Part shown: in pieces, positions 35,808-44,466 of the stretch
How the letters are laid out: every line of letters starts with the position of its first letter
Numbering within the stretch: the stretch's first letter is position 1
Assembly: GCA_023424015.1 (NCBI GenBank)
Contig: JAFAEM010000032.1
Span: 1 to 64,000 of the forward strand
Direction of reading: 5' to 3'
Length of the DNA: 64,000 nucleotides
Source of the DNA: Bacteroidota bacterium
Lineage (GTDB): Bacteria; Bacteroidota; Bacteroidia; Chitinophagales; Chitinophagaceae
Translations under genes and position numbers: made by a program
The notes under the pieces: model-generated
What the model was told of the DNA's origin: nothing
Seen by the model: only the letters and a program-made list of their open reading frames with translations
The model's database searches: none

Positions 35808-36869
35808 CTAATTTCCAGTCCCCACAGCATTCGTATACTTTCTCCATTTCTCAATCACCTGCCGCATATCGTCAGGGAGCTCGGTATCAAAGAATAATTC
35901 TTCGCCGCTTTCTGGGTGAGTGAAGCCCAGCGTTTTTGCATGTAGGGCCTGGCGGGGGCACAGGGCAAAACAATTTTCAACAAATTGTTTGTAGCGGGCA
36001 TAAACAGTTCCTTTTACGATCTTATCGCCACCATAAAAATCATCATTGAACAAAGGGTGCCCGACATGTTTCATATGCACCCTGATCTGGTGCGTACGAC
36101 CGGTTTCGAGTACACACTGAACCAGCGTCACGTAGCCGAATCGCTCCATTACCTTATAGTGTGTGATGGCATCTTTCCCATGTTCTCCATCGGGGTATGC
36201 TTCAAACTGCTTGCGGAACCGGAGATGCCTTCCGATATGCGCGACAATAGTACCTTCATCTTCTTTGATATCACCCCATACCAGGGCCACATATTGTCGC
36301 TTCACGGTATGATCAAAAAACTGACGGGCCAGCATACGCATGGCATGTTCAGTCTTGGCCAGGACCAGCAAACCACTCGTGTTTTTGTCGATCCTGTGTA
36401 CCAATCCGAATCTCGGCAGTACATCTTCGGAAAGCCCGGGATTTTTTTGTTGCAGGTACCATGCAACACCATTGAGCAGGGTTCCGGTATAATTACCGCT
36501 GCCAGGGTGTACCACCATACCCACCGGCTTGTTGATCACCATCAATGAATCATCTTCGAAAACAATATTTAAAGGAATATTTTCCGGTACGATCTCGGAT
36601 TCCTCTGGGTTGGAGTCCGAATACACGATGATCTCGTCGTTTGGCTTTACTTTATAGTTTGGCCTGACTTCTTTGCCATTTACGAGCACCATACCGCTAT
36701 TGATTGCACGTTGTAATTTGTTTCGGGTACCACGTTCGATCCTGCTGATCAGGAATTTATCAATACGCAAAGGTTCCTGACCCTTGTCAACAGTCAGGTT
36801 GAACCGTTCATATAATTCGTCGTTGCTATCACTAAACTCCTGGCTTTCCAGATCTTCTGCTTCCTTCAT
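35808..36869 (-). CDS. rluD: RluA-family 23S rRNA pseudouridine synthase (RluD-like)
   Basis: Converts uridines of 23S rRNA to pseudouridine. An N-terminal S4 RNA-binding domain (RIDKFLISRI to RPNYKVKPNDEI) precedes the catalytic domain with LVHRIDKNTSGLLVLAKT, where Asp161 is the nucleophile. TGRTHQIRVHMKHVGHPLFND is also typical. The length (353) and S4 domain favour RluD over RluA. Exact positions modified are not fixed by sequence. Confidence 0.92.
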   Translation of the reverse strand: MKEAEDLESQEFSDSNDELYERFNLTVDKGQEPLRIDKFLISRIERGTRNKLQRAINSGMVLVNGKEVRPNYKVKPNDEIIVYSDSNPEESEIVPENIPLNIVFEDDSLMVINKPVGMVVHPGSGNYTGTLLNGVAWYLQQKNPGLSEDVLPRFGLVHRIDKNTSGLLVLAKTEHAMRMLARQFFDHTVKRQYVALVWGDIKEDEGTIVAHIGRHLRFRKQFEAYPDGEHGKDAITHYKVMERFGYVTLVQCVLETGRTHQIRVHMKHVGHPLFNDDFYGGDKIVKGTVYARYKQFVENCFALCPRQALHAKTLGFTHPESGEELFFDTELPDDMRQVIEKWRKYTNAVGTGN

Positions 36870-36984
36870 ATCATTTTTTTAATCGGTTCCCGGGTAATAT
36901 CAGCCTGATGGCAATTCCGCAAAGTTGCGGTTTTCTACCTGTATTGTGCAGTTAATGGATGCCGAAAAGATAGTAGATACACCG

Positions 36985-36992
36985 TAAATTTG
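36985..36992 (+). promoter_or_regulatory. -7 element just upstream of lipB
   Basis: TAAATTTG matches TAnnTTTG and ends eight bases before the lipB ATG (37000). If functional the mRNA would be almost leaderless. No good -33 box was found. Confidence 0.45.
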
Positions 36993-36999
36993 CAATCCT

Positions 37000-37791
37000 A
37001 TGCCGGGCAAACAACAAATCATTTTCAGGGACCTTGGACAAATGGCTTACAAAACAGCCTGGGATTACCAGGAGGACCTGCTGATGGAAAATGTCAGGCG
37101 AAAGACCGAAGCGCGAAATAATCCACAACCTGTTGAAGATTTCCAGGAGAAAGTTGAAGGTGGAAATGGAAGTAACCGGTCTTATGTGTCTGGTGCCAAC
37201 ACCGTACTGGAATCCGACACCAACCATTTCCTGTTGTTCGTGGAGCATCCTCCGGTATATACCCTGGGTAAGAGCGGTAATATGGACAATGTATTGCTGA
37301 GCGAGGAGAATCTGAAGGCAAGAGGTATTGATTTTTTCAGAACCAACCGGGGTGGGGATATCACCTTCCATGGACCGCAGCAAATCGTGGGATACCCGAT
37401 ACTTGATCTCGAGAAGTTTTATACTGATATCGGGAAGTACCTGCGAAACCTTGAAGAAGCGATCATTCTTACCCTAAAAGAATATGGGATCGAAGCGGGC
37501 AGGTCGAAGGGAGAAACAGGAGTTTGGATCGATGCGGAGATAAAGGGACGTGAAAGAAAGATATGTGCCATTGGCGTCCGAAGCAGCCGCTGGATAACCA
37601 TGCATGGTTTCGCACTGAATGTAAATACCGATCTCGACTATTTTAATTTTATCATTCCCTGCGGTATCCAGAACAAGCAGGTCACTTCCATTCGCAGGGA
37701 ACTCGGCCGGGAGGTTGATTATGAAGAAGCCAAAGAAAAACTGAAAAAAAATTTTGCAACGGTTTTTGAAGCTGAACTGGTGCAGGGCTGA
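37000..37791 (+). CDS. lipB: Octanoyltransferase LipB
   Basis: Transfers octanoate from acyl carrier protein to lipoyl-requiring proteins. Recognised blocks are RGGDITFHGPQQIVGYPI, the lysine in RKICAIGV, and catalytic Cys221 in FIIPCGI. The N-terminal region carries an insert of about 40 residues (roughly 30-75, rich in charged and small residues) between the first helix and TNHFLLFVEHPPVYTLG. That makes the protein longer than E. coli LipB (213). Lipoyl synthase is not in the window. Confidence 0.94.
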   Translation: MPGKQQIIFRDLGQMAYKTAWDYQEDLLMENVRRKTEARNNPQPVEDFQEKVEGGNGSNRSYVSGANTVLESDTNHFLLFVEHPPVYTLGKSGNMDNVLLSEENLKARGIDFFRTNRGGDITFHGPQQIVGYPILDLEKFYTDIGKYLRNLEEAIILTLKEYGIEAGRSKGETGVWIDAEIKGRERKICAIGVRSSRWITMHGFALNVNTDLDYFNFIIPCGIQNKQVTSIRRELGREVDYEEAKEKLKKNFATVFEAELVQG

Positions 37792-37809
37792 TCAGTCAAC
37801 CTGTGTCAG

Positions 37810-38532
37810 TTAAAACTCTTTGGGAATATAGAACTTGTTTTTTTCAAGCAATTCCCCGTTTTCATACAACTCAAACTTAAACCAGCCCGCGTGGTAGAAA
37901 TTGGTCTTATCAATCTTAAAACTACGCTCCTTTACATCCTTTAGTTCAAACAGGAGGTTATCGTCGGATGTAAAGAACTTAATATCATATTTTTTTTCTT
38001 CTTCTTTGGGCAGAACGATGCGGACGTAGCCGTCTTTAAAGGTGAAAATTCTTTTCGAAGGAACATATAATTCCGCTTTGGGTCGGGAGTTGCCAGCTAT
38101 CGGACCAATGACCACACTGTCAGATATGATCACCGGTGTATTGACTCCGGGCAGTTGAGATTTGACGGCATCTCTTTTTACCACTGTATCGAGTACAGGT
38201 CTTTTAGCATCACTGAAAAGATAAGCGCCTTTCTCAAGCATAATATAAAGCCGGTAGAACATGCGGTCGTTCTCCGCTTTAGTGTCTACAAACCCATTCT
38301 CCGGGAGCGAGGGATCTGCAACAGTCAATATTGTTTTGAAATTTTTAGTACTGTCAAAGGAGCGCTGAATACTAATCTGCTTTACTGTTTCAAAACTGTT
38401 GAACCAGCCTATAACGATCCGCTTGTTGCCCACATTCTTTAAGGAAAATTTTGGCAGCGTATCCTGTGCTGCCAGCTGTACGGATAATGCTGAAAAAAAG
38501 TATATGGAGAGTAACAGCCTGAGTTTTTTCAT
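37810..38532 (-). CDS. Secreted protein of unknown function
   Basis: A signal peptide (MKKLRLLLSIYFFSALSVQ, cut near LAAQ) opens the 240-residue product. Residues ~30-110 look like a fibronectin type III-like beta domain (KRIVIGWFNSFETVKQISIQ). The remainder is beta-rich. No family was recognised. The ATG at 38532 is used because the signal peptide begins there. The gene lies 18 bases from the convergent lipB stop. Confidence 0.72.
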   Translation of the reverse strand: MKKLRLLLSIYFFSALSVQLAAQDTLPKFSLKNVGNKRIVIGWFNSFETVKQISIQRSFDSTKNFKTILTVADPSLPENGFVDTKAENDRMFYRLYIMLEKGAYLFSDAKRPVLDTVVKRDAVKSQLPGVNTPVIISDSVVIGPIAGNSRPKAELYVPSKRIFTFKDGYVRIVLPKEEEKKYDIKFFTSDDNLLFELKDVKERSFKIDKTNFYHAGWFKFELYENGELLEKNKFYIPKEF

Positions 38533-38606
38533 ACTTACAATAACGTAAAAAAGATATGGATTAAGCCATCCATAAGCAACAAATATACCACACCGGGTCA
38601 AAAATA

Positions 38607-39491
38607 TTAAAACATTAACGTTCCGGCAGGAATCGACGTATTTCCCTGCAGTCCACCGCTGTGGATAACCAAAATTTTACTCCCGGAGGGAAAGTAGTTT
38701 TTCTGTAGCAGGTCGTTTATCGCGTAAAATAATTTTCCCGTGTATACAAAATCGGAGGGGATATTTGTTTGCAGGTAAAAATCGTTCATGAACGACAGAA
38801 GAGCCGGATCAGATTTGGCATAACCTCCCCAGGCGTAGTCGTGTATAATTTGCCAGTTTTTATGTGGATATCCACTGATAAGTTGCTTAACAGAATCCTG
38901 AAGGGCATAATTGTTTTTTAAGACGCTAATGCCAATTGCCTGCTGCGAGGGTAGCAACTTGCAGATGATACCTGCAAGCATGGTGCCTGTCCCCATGGCA
39001 CAGCAGTAGTGGTTGTAATCCGATTTACAATGATCAAGGATAGTAGCAGCGCCTTTAGCGCCATTGGGGCCATAGCCACCTTCAAATACAGTTAAAAAGT
39101 TGTCGTCAGGTTTTACAGTTATGCGTTTGTCACGGTAATCGGTGCGCGAAATGAAGTCAAGTCGCATCCCAAAGTCTAAAGCCTGTTTCAGGGTTGAGGA
39201 GAGTTGCCTGGGCTGTTCCCCGCGGATAATGCCTATTGATTGAAGTCCCGCAGCTGCGCAGGCAGCTGCTGTGGCAACGATATGATTTGACCAGGCTCCT
39301 CCAAATGTGCGTATGCCATTTTTTTGTAGTGTTTTTGCTTCTTCAATATAATACCGGAGTTTGAACCATTTGTTGCCGGAAATAACGGGACTTATTTTAT
39401 CGAGACGCAGAACGTGTACTTCCGCTTTATGATTAAAGAAGCCTGATATTTCATCAATCGTGATATTATCAAGCGCTAAACCGGGAAGCAT
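38607..39491 (-). CDS. PLP-dependent 1-aminocyclopropane-1-carboxylate deaminase / D-cysteine desulfhydrase family enzyme
   Basis: A beta-family PLP enzyme of 294 residues. The cofactor lysine is in ISPVISGNKWFKLR, the following block GGAWSNHIVATAAACAAAG binds the substrate carboxylate, and GTGTMLAGI binds the PLP phosphate. Members degrade ACC or D-cysteine; which substrate applies here cannot be told. The gene is divergent from the nucleotidyltransferase. Confidence 0.88.
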   Translation of the reverse strand: MLPGLALDNITIDEISGFFNHKAEVHVLRLDKISPVISGNKWFKLRYYIEEAKTLQKNGIRTFGGAWSNHIVATAAACAAAGLQSIGIIRGEQPRQLSSTLKQALDFGMRLDFISRTDYRDKRITVKPDDNFLTVFEGGYGPNGAKGAATILDHCKSDYNHYCCAMGTGTMLAGIICKLLPSQQAIGISVLKNNYALQDSVKQLISGYPHKNWQIIHDYAWGGYAKSDPALLSFMNDFYLQTNIPSDFVYTGKLFYAINDLLQKNYFPSGSKILVIHSGGLQGNTSIPAGTLMF

Positions 39492-39552
39492 AAAATTGCT
39501 GGTATTGGTGGCGAATTTAGTTTATTTTCGCCCCTGAAAAATTTAAAAGGAT

Positions 39553-40455
39553 ATGCAACCTACATTGGTAATATTGGCGGCCGGCATGGCTTCGAGGTAT
39601 GGCAGTATGAAACAGATCCAGGGTTTTGGACCTGGTGGAGAAACCATCATGGATTATTCAATCTACGATGCAATTCGAAGCGGTTTTGGTAAAGTAGTAT
39701 TTATCATTCGCCGTGAATTTGCCAACGATTTCAAAGAAATATTTGAGCCGAAACTGAAAGACCGGATTCAGGTGGAATATGCTTACCAGGATATGGAAGC
39801 CTTCACCGAAGGTTACCAGTATCCTGCTGATAGAAGCAAACCCTGGGGCACTTCCCACGCGGTGCTCTGTGCTATGAATGTTGTGAACGAGCCTTTCGCG
39901 GTAATAAACGCTGATGATTTTTATGGATCCAACGCGTTCCAGATGGCAGCCGATTTCCTGGTGAACGATTGCAGTGAGAAAAATTATGCGATCGTCGGTT
40001 ATGACCTGCTAAAAACCCTGTCAGATTATGGTACGGTTAATCGTGGAGTTTGCACCTTGGATGAATCGGGCAACCTCGCCGGCATTACTGAACGCATCAA
40101 TATTTCCAAAAAAGGTGATAGTATTGTTTGCGAAGACGGACTGGCGCCTGAGGAATTGCCGCTGGATACAAAAGTGTCGATGAATTTCTGGTGCTTTGAT
40201 CCTTCCTATTTTAGTTATACGCAGAAACTTTTCCGCGAGTTTTTACAACAGCATGGGCAGGAATTGAAATCGGAATTCTTTATACCGATCGTCGCCGACC
40301 AGTTTATCAGGGAAGGCGGCAGGATCGAAATTATTCCCACAACATCATCCTGGTTTGGTGTCACCTACAAAGAAGATGCTCCTTTTGTGGAGAACAGTCT
40401 TCTTGATTTAATCAAAAAAGGAGAATACCCGGAGCGACTCTGGGTTAAGAACTAA
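39553..40455 (+). CDS. Nucleotidyltransferase (sugar-phosphate type)
   Basis: A nucleotidyltransferase-fold protein of 300 residues, with the N-terminal nucleotide loop LAAGMASRYGSMKQIQGFG and the metal site INADDFYG. GTSHAVLCAM is the family substrate loop. It resembles NDP-sugar pyrophosphorylases and related enzymes, but neither sugar nor base can be named. A terminator follows directly, so it is a single gene. Confidence 0.85.
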   Translation: MQPTLVILAAGMASRYGSMKQIQGFGPGGETIMDYSIYDAIRSGFGKVVFIIRREFANDFKEIFEPKLKDRIQVEYAYQDMEAFTEGYQYPADRSKPWGTSHAVLCAMNVVNEPFAVINADDFYGSNAFQMAADFLVNDCSEKNYAIVGYDLLKTLSDYGTVNRGVCTLDESGNLAGITERINISKKGDSIVCEDGLAPEELPLDTKVSMNFWCFDPSYFSYTQKLFREFLQQHGQELKSEFFIPIVADQFIREGGRIEIIPTTSSWFGVTYKEDAPFVENSLLDLIKKGEYPERLWVKN

Positions 40456-40459
40456 TAAG

Positions 40460-40489
40460 AAAGCCACCCATCATCAAATGGGTGGCTTT
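40460..40489 (+). terminator. Rho-independent terminator, possibly bidirectional
   Basis: AAAGCCACCCAT (40460-40471) pairs with ATGGGTGGCTTT (40478-40489) across a 6-base loop and is followed by a T-rich run. It lies between the convergent nucleotidyltransferase and protease genes; the minus-strand T run is interrupted. Confidence 0.85.
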
Positions 40490-40513
40490 TATTTTTATGA
40501 AAACAGATCAGTT

Positions 40514-41641
40514 TCAATTCACTTTCACCATAAATACATAATCCTCTACTTTCTTAACCTGCTGCGTGCGATCCAGTCCCACCAGTGTCGACCTGGATGA
40601 AGGCAATCTGACACGATGGAAGCTGGTGTCCTTTTTCAGTTCGGTGAGTGCTTTGTAAATATGCTTGGCCTGTAAGGCAAATACCACACCTTCAGCTGCT
40701 GTCTCACGGGTGCTCAAGATCCCTACGATCTCGCCCTGGTCATTCAGCACGGGACCACCGCTATTACCCGGGTTGGCGGGGATGGATATCTGGCAGCTTA
40801 GCGTATCGCCATTAAAACCAGTCTTAGCACTCAGGTATCCCTGGCCATATACGATCTCGTCACGAGGATAGCCCAGGGTAAAGATTGGCGAGGCCAGGTC
40901 GGCTGAGGATTTGCTGATCGTATAGGGGATAGGGGAAAGCGCTTTATAATTCGAGTCTTCAATTTTCAGGATAGCCAGGTCTTTCTCGGTATCCAGCAAT
41001 ACCATTACTGCATTGAAACTGGCTCCTGATTTATTCTGTACCGCAATATTGCGTGCATTCTTCACTACATGCGCATTTGTCACCAGCAAACCTTTTACAT
41101 CGATCAGAAATCCAGTACCGCCGGATTTATAAGGAATACTTGTTTCAACCGTGATTTGGCTTTTCAGATTATTCACCTCGTTTTTTTGGATGCGCTGGTC
41201 ACGTTTTACCATTTGCAGGTCGCGACTCAGGTCCTGAATTTTCTTGTTATCAGGTTTGGGTGAAATAGACCAAACCAGTGAGCTGATGGTGAGTGCAGTG
41301 ACGCCAGCAATAGAGGCAGCAATACCCGCTACACGTTTGTATTTATTCCAGAGATAAACCACCCGTGTGTTGCCTTTTAACCTGTCCGCATTGATCTTAC
41401 CTTGTTCGGCCAGGTCGGTATGTACTTCCTGAAGGGTAGCATGAAATTTTTTCCATTCCCCAAAACGATTCATTTGCTGGAGGAAGAGGGTATGCTCAAC
41501 AACGAGCTGGTCAACTTCGCCGTTAGTTTTGCGCAGGTTTTCAAAATGCAATCTTTCATCCGGGTTCATCTCACCCCGGATATATCTCTCCACAGCGTCA
41601 AGGATCATTATGTCTTTATTCTCATTCATCCGCGGTTCCAT
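40514..41641 (-). CDS. Membrane-bound trypsin-like protease with anti-sigma-like N-terminus
   Basis: The first ~100 residues are cytoplasmic and resemble the N-terminus of anti-sigma factors (AVERYIRGEMNPDER). One membrane helix follows (about 103-125), then a short coiled-coil stretch (~130-165). A periplasmic trypsin-like domain carries His191 (VTNAHVV), Asp221 (EKDLAILKI) and Ser294 (NPGNSGGPV). No PDZ domain is seen. The gene starts inside the last codons of the sigma factor gene (20-base overlap), so the two are co-expressed. The simplest model is an anti-sigma whose sensor domain is a protease; this is inference from layout. Confidence 0.85.
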   Translation of the reverse strand: MEPRMNENKDIMILDAVERYIRGEMNPDERLHFENLRKTNGEVDQLVVEHTLFLQQMNRFGEWKKFHATLQEVHTDLAEQGKINADRLKGNTRVVYLWNKYKRVAGIAASIAGVTALTISSLVWSISPKPDNKKIQDLSRDLQMVKRDQRIQKNEVNNLKSQITVETSIPYKSGGTGFLIDVKGLLVTNAHVVKNARNIAVQNKSGASFNAVMVLLDTEKDLAILKIEDSNYKALSPIPYTISKSSADLASPIFTLGYPRDEIVYGQGYLSAKTGFNGDTLSCQISIPANPGNSGGPVLNDQGEIVGILSTRETAAEGVVFALQAKHIYKALTELKKDTSFHRVRLPSSRSTLVGLDRTQQVKKVEDYVFMVKVN

Positions 41642-42197
41642 TTTTATAATGCGTAAAGAATATCTTTTTCAACCTCACCAGGCATTTATATTTCTGGGTT
41701 TTGGCATTTTCTGCGTTGGTATAACCAAAACTGGCTGCTATTTCCTGCATATTCTGTTTTTGCAGGTAAAATGCTTCCAACAGGCTTTTACAGGGCTCCC
41801 CCAGGCTCATGATAGCTTTTCCCATCATTTCAAACTCTGCATCCCGCCGGGCATGTTCACTAATATCTTCTTCAACAGAAACCGCCGCCTCAGCGCCACT
41901 CAATTCCCCATTATATCGGTTGGCCTGTTGTAATTTCTTGAGCCACAGTCGTCTGGATACTGAATACACATAGGTTTTGATTAAACAGTTCAATTCAAAA
42001 CTTCCCGACCTCGCTTTCTCATACAACACGATCATTGCTTCCTGGAATATGTCCTTTGCATCATCTGGAGTGCCGTTGTTGTTGATAATCAACGACTGAA
42101 CAGTAGCGAAATTTTCTTTATAGATCGTCTCAACGGCTTTTTTATCGTTGCGTGCCAGTCCCTGAAGTAAGATCCTTTCTTGGTTCTCTGCGTTCAC
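41622..42197 (-). CDS. ECF-type RNA polymerase sigma factor
   Basis: A sigma-70 family factor of 191 residues with region 2 (DAKDIFQEAMIVLYEKARSG, LIKTYVYSVSRRLWLKKL) and region 4 (LGEPCKSLLEAFYLQKQNMQ, EIAASFGYTNAENAKTQKYK). It redirects RNA polymerase to a specific regulon. The downstream gene encodes its likely membrane partner. A bipartite motif upstream, shared with the divergent lipoprotein gene, is the probable autoregulated promoter. The ATG at 42197 lies about 10 bases from the -10 element, so the message would be nearly leaderless. Confidence 0.93.
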   Translation of the reverse strand: MNAENQERILLQGLARNDKKAVETIYKENFATVQSLIINNNGTPDDAKDIFQEAMIVLYEKARSGSFELNCLIKTYVYSVSRRLWLKKLQQANRYNGELSGAEAAVSVEEDISEHARRDAEFEMMGKAIMSLGEPCKSLLEAFYLQKQNMQEIAASFGYTNAENAKTQKYKCLVRLKKIFFTHYKNGTADE

Positions 42198-42207
42198 TAT
42201 CCTTTTT

Positions 42208-42236
42208 TTAATACTTTTTTTTAAAAATAGTAACCC
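42208..42236 (-). promoter_or_regulatory. Predicted ECF sigma promoter facing the sigma factor gene
   Basis: On the minus strand GGGTTAC (42230-42236), 15 bases, then GTATTAA (42208-42214). It has the same spacing and almost the same boxes as the motif facing the small lipoprotein on the other strand. Confidence 0.7.
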
Positions 42237-42269
42237 TATGGCAGCCCGGGAAAATTTTTTTTAACAGTT

Positions 42270-42298
42270 GGGTTACCTTTTCCAATTAAGGGTATAAA
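42270..42298 (+). promoter_or_regulatory. Predicted ECF sigma promoter facing the small lipoprotein gene
   Basis: GGGTTAC (42270-42276), 15 bases, then GTATAAA (42292-42298). Transcription would begin near 42305, about 35 bases before the lipoprotein ATG at 42340. The matching minus-strand copy is at 42208-42236. Confidence 0.7.
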
Positions 42299-42339
42299 GA
42301 CCTGAAATATTTCATAAACAAAAAATCAAAAACATCACA

Positions 42340-42525
42340 ATGAAAAAGCTTTTTATCGTGTTGGCAGTAGCAAGCCTTGGTTTTGTTGCTTGCAACAATG
42401 AAGCAGAAACAGACACTACAGCAGATACTACAGTTGTAGCTCCTGTTGAAGCAACTCCTGATACAACAGTAGTTACTCCTGCAGACACTACTGTAGTTGC
42501 AGATACAACTACAAAAGCAAACTAA
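42340..42525 (+). CDS. Small repetitive lipoprotein
   Basis: Sixty-one residues: a signal peptide with lipobox GFVAC (Cys18), then an acidic tail made of Asp-Thr-Thr-Val-Val-like repeats (DTTADTTVV, PDTTVV, ADTTVVADTT). No fold is expected in the tail. The gene is divergent from the sigma factor gene, shares its promoter motif, and ends in a strong terminator, so it is a likely member of that sigma factor's regulon. The function is unknown. Confidence 0.85.
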   Translation: MKKLFIVLAVASLGFVACNNEAETDTTADTTVVAPVEATPDTTVVTPADTTVVADTTTKAN

Positions 42526-42558
42526 GAAATTCCTATCGGCAAGCAAATCGTTAGGTAA

Positions 42559-42589
42559 CCGTCCCACCTCCAGGTGGGGCGGTTTTTTT
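42559..42589 (+). terminator. Terminator of the small lipoprotein gene
   Basis: CCGTCCCACC pairs with GGTGGGGCGG (one G-T pair) around TCCA, followed by seven T. Confidence 0.92.
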
Positions 42590-42635
42590 ATCACGTATTT
42601 TGGATAAAAGTGATATACCGGGATACAGTTATCGA

Positions 42636-42663
42636 TTGCTACCGCCTGAATACTTTACCTTTG
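42636..42663 (+). promoter_or_regulatory. Promoter of the DEAD-box helicase gene
   Basis: TTG (42636-42638), 17 bases, then TACCTTTG (42656-42663), a good -7 match. The start site would be about 30 bases before the GTG start codon. Confidence 0.55.
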
Positions 42664-42699
42664 TGGCGTTTGCGAGATCATATTAAATAAATTTAGCCA

Positions 42700-44376
42700 G
42701 TGATTACATTTGATTCGTTAGGGATTGAGGAAGGATTATTACGTTCTATACAGGCCCTGGGGTTTACCCAGCCTACTCCTATCCAGGAAAAAGCCATCCC
42801 CGTTTTATTACAGGGTACAAAAGATTTTATAGGCCTTGCCCAGACTGGCACGGGCAAAACGGCTGCTTTCGGCCTGCCGCTATTGCAATTGATCAGGAAA
42901 GAGGACCGATTCCCCCAAGCCCTGATCGTTTGTCCCACCCGCGAGCTCTGCCTCCAGATTACCAATGACCTCACTTCATTCAAGAAAAGTGCCGGACATA
43001 TTTCTGTAACTGCTGTTTATGGTGGTACTTCTATTTCGATGCAGATCCGCGACCTGAAAAAAGGTACTCATATCGTGGTAGCCACACCTGGTCGGCTGAT
43101 CGACCTGATCGAAAGAAAAGCCATAAACCTCGATCAAATACACTATGTAGTACTCGATGAGGCTGACGAGATGCTCAACATGGGTTTTAAGGAGGACATC
43201 GAGTTTATACTAAAGAATACACCCAACCGGCAAAGTACCTGGTTGTTCAGTGCTACGATGCCACCCGAGATCAGGCAGGTTAGCAAACGGTATATGGACA
43301 AACCCTTTGAGATCACGATCGGGAAGGTGAATGCGGGTAATGCCAATATCGATCACCAATATTATACAACACAACATCACAATCGCTACGAAGTATTAAA
43401 AAGGATCATCGACTTTAACCCAGGCTTATACGGAATTGTATTTGCCCGTACTAAGGCCGATACCCAGGATATCGCAGAACGGCTGACACGCGAGGGATAT
43501 GATATCGATGCTATCCACGGCGATCTTTCCCAGCAACAGCGTGATAAAGTGATGGGGCTCTTCCGTGACAAAAGCATCCAGTTACTCATCGCGACGGATG
43601 TGGCCGCTCGTGGAATAGATGTAACAGGGATCACTCATGTTATCAATTATGAGCTGCCTGATGATGTGGAAGTTTACACACATCGTAGCGGAAGAACAGG
43701 CCGGGCAGGTAAAAGTGGCATCTCTGTTTCAATTGTCACCCCTAAAGAACTTTACCGACTCAGGCAGATCGAACGCCTGTTGAATACCAGGATGCATAAG
43801 ATGGATATACCAAGTGGAAAGGACGTGTGCAGAAAACAATTCTTTCATTTCATTGACAAAATGCTTCAGGCGGATATTAGTCACGGTGAATACGAAACCT
43901 ACATTCCATTGCTAAAAGAAAAGTTTGAGCATATCGATAAAGAAGAGATCCTGCAACGAGTAGCGGCACTCGAATTTGACCGGTTCCTTAAATATTATGA
44001 AAATGCCGCTGATCTGAATATGCGCGAGGAAAAAAGAACAGAACGTAGGGGAGAAGGTGCCGCACGCGAAAGAGGTGTGGATACAAGAGGCAGGAAGTTT
44101 GCTGCTAATGGCAACTATCAACGACTGTTCGTAAACCTGGGTACAAAAGATGGATTTTATAAAGCCAGCTTTCTTCAGTTTATCCTTGATATGAGTGAAC
44201 TGAAGAAAGATGTATTGGGCCGGATTGACATGAAGGAAATGACGTCCTGGATTGAGATTGAACCATCTGCAGGTAAAAAAATGATCAGGGCACTTGATGG
44301 CAAAAACTATCGCGGCCGGAAGATCAGGATGAACGATGCGAACACCGGCGGGGGCAGAAAAAAAGAGCGCAGCTGA
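42700..44376 (+). CDS. DEAD-box ATP-dependent RNA helicase with C-terminal RNA-binding domain
   Basis: An RNA helicase of 558 residues. The motifs are in order: Q motif (FTQPTPIQEKAIP), I AQTGTGKT, II DEAD, III SAT, V ATDVAARGIDV and VI HRSGRTGRAG. A charged linker precedes a C-terminal DbpA-type RNA-binding domain (about 480-550, ending GRKIRMNDA), as in DeaD/CsdA and DbpA. Roles in ribosome assembly or cold adaptation are likely. The start is GTG at 42700. No terminator directly follows, but the attenuator promoter begins about 50 bases downstream. Confidence 0.93.
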   Translation: MITFDSLGIEEGLLRSIQALGFTQPTPIQEKAIPVLLQGTKDFIGLAQTGTGKTAAFGLPLLQLIRKEDRFPQALIVCPTRELCLQITNDLTSFKKSAGHISVTAVYGGTSISMQIRDLKKGTHIVVATPGRLIDLIERKAINLDQIHYVVLDEADEMLNMGFKEDIEFILKNTPNRQSTWLFSATMPPEIRQVSKRYMDKPFEITIGKVNAGNANIDHQYYTTQHHNRYEVLKRIIDFNPGLYGIVFARTKADTQDIAERLTREGYDIDAIHGDLSQQQRDKVMGLFRDKSIQLLIATDVAARGIDVTGITHVINYELPDDVEVYTHRSGRTGRAGKSGISVSIVTPKELYRLRQIERLLNTRMHKMDIPSGKDVCRKQFFHFIDKMLQADISHGEYETYIPLLKEKFEHIDKEEILQRVAALEFDRFLKYYENAADLNMREEKRTERRGEGAARERGVDTRGRKFAANGNYQRLFVNLGTKDGFYKASFLQFILDMSELKKDVLGRIDMKEMTSWIEIEPSAGKKMIRALDGKNYRGRKIRMNDANTGGGRKKERS

Positions 44377-44428
44377 TACGGCCACTGATACAGTTCATCA
44401 GAAAATTTTCAAAAAAATAAAAAAATAA

Positions 44429-44459
44429 TTGTTCAGCAACCTGCGCGAAAGTATATTTG
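44429..44459 (+). promoter_or_regulatory. Promoter of the phe/tyr/aro operon
   Basis: TTG (44429-44431), 20 bases, then TATATTTG (44452-44459), matching TAnnTTTG fully. The leader-peptide ATG at 44467 follows the -7 box by only seven bases, so the leader peptide would be translated from a nearly leaderless mRNA. Confidence 0.75.
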
Positions 44460-44466
44460 TTCACGA

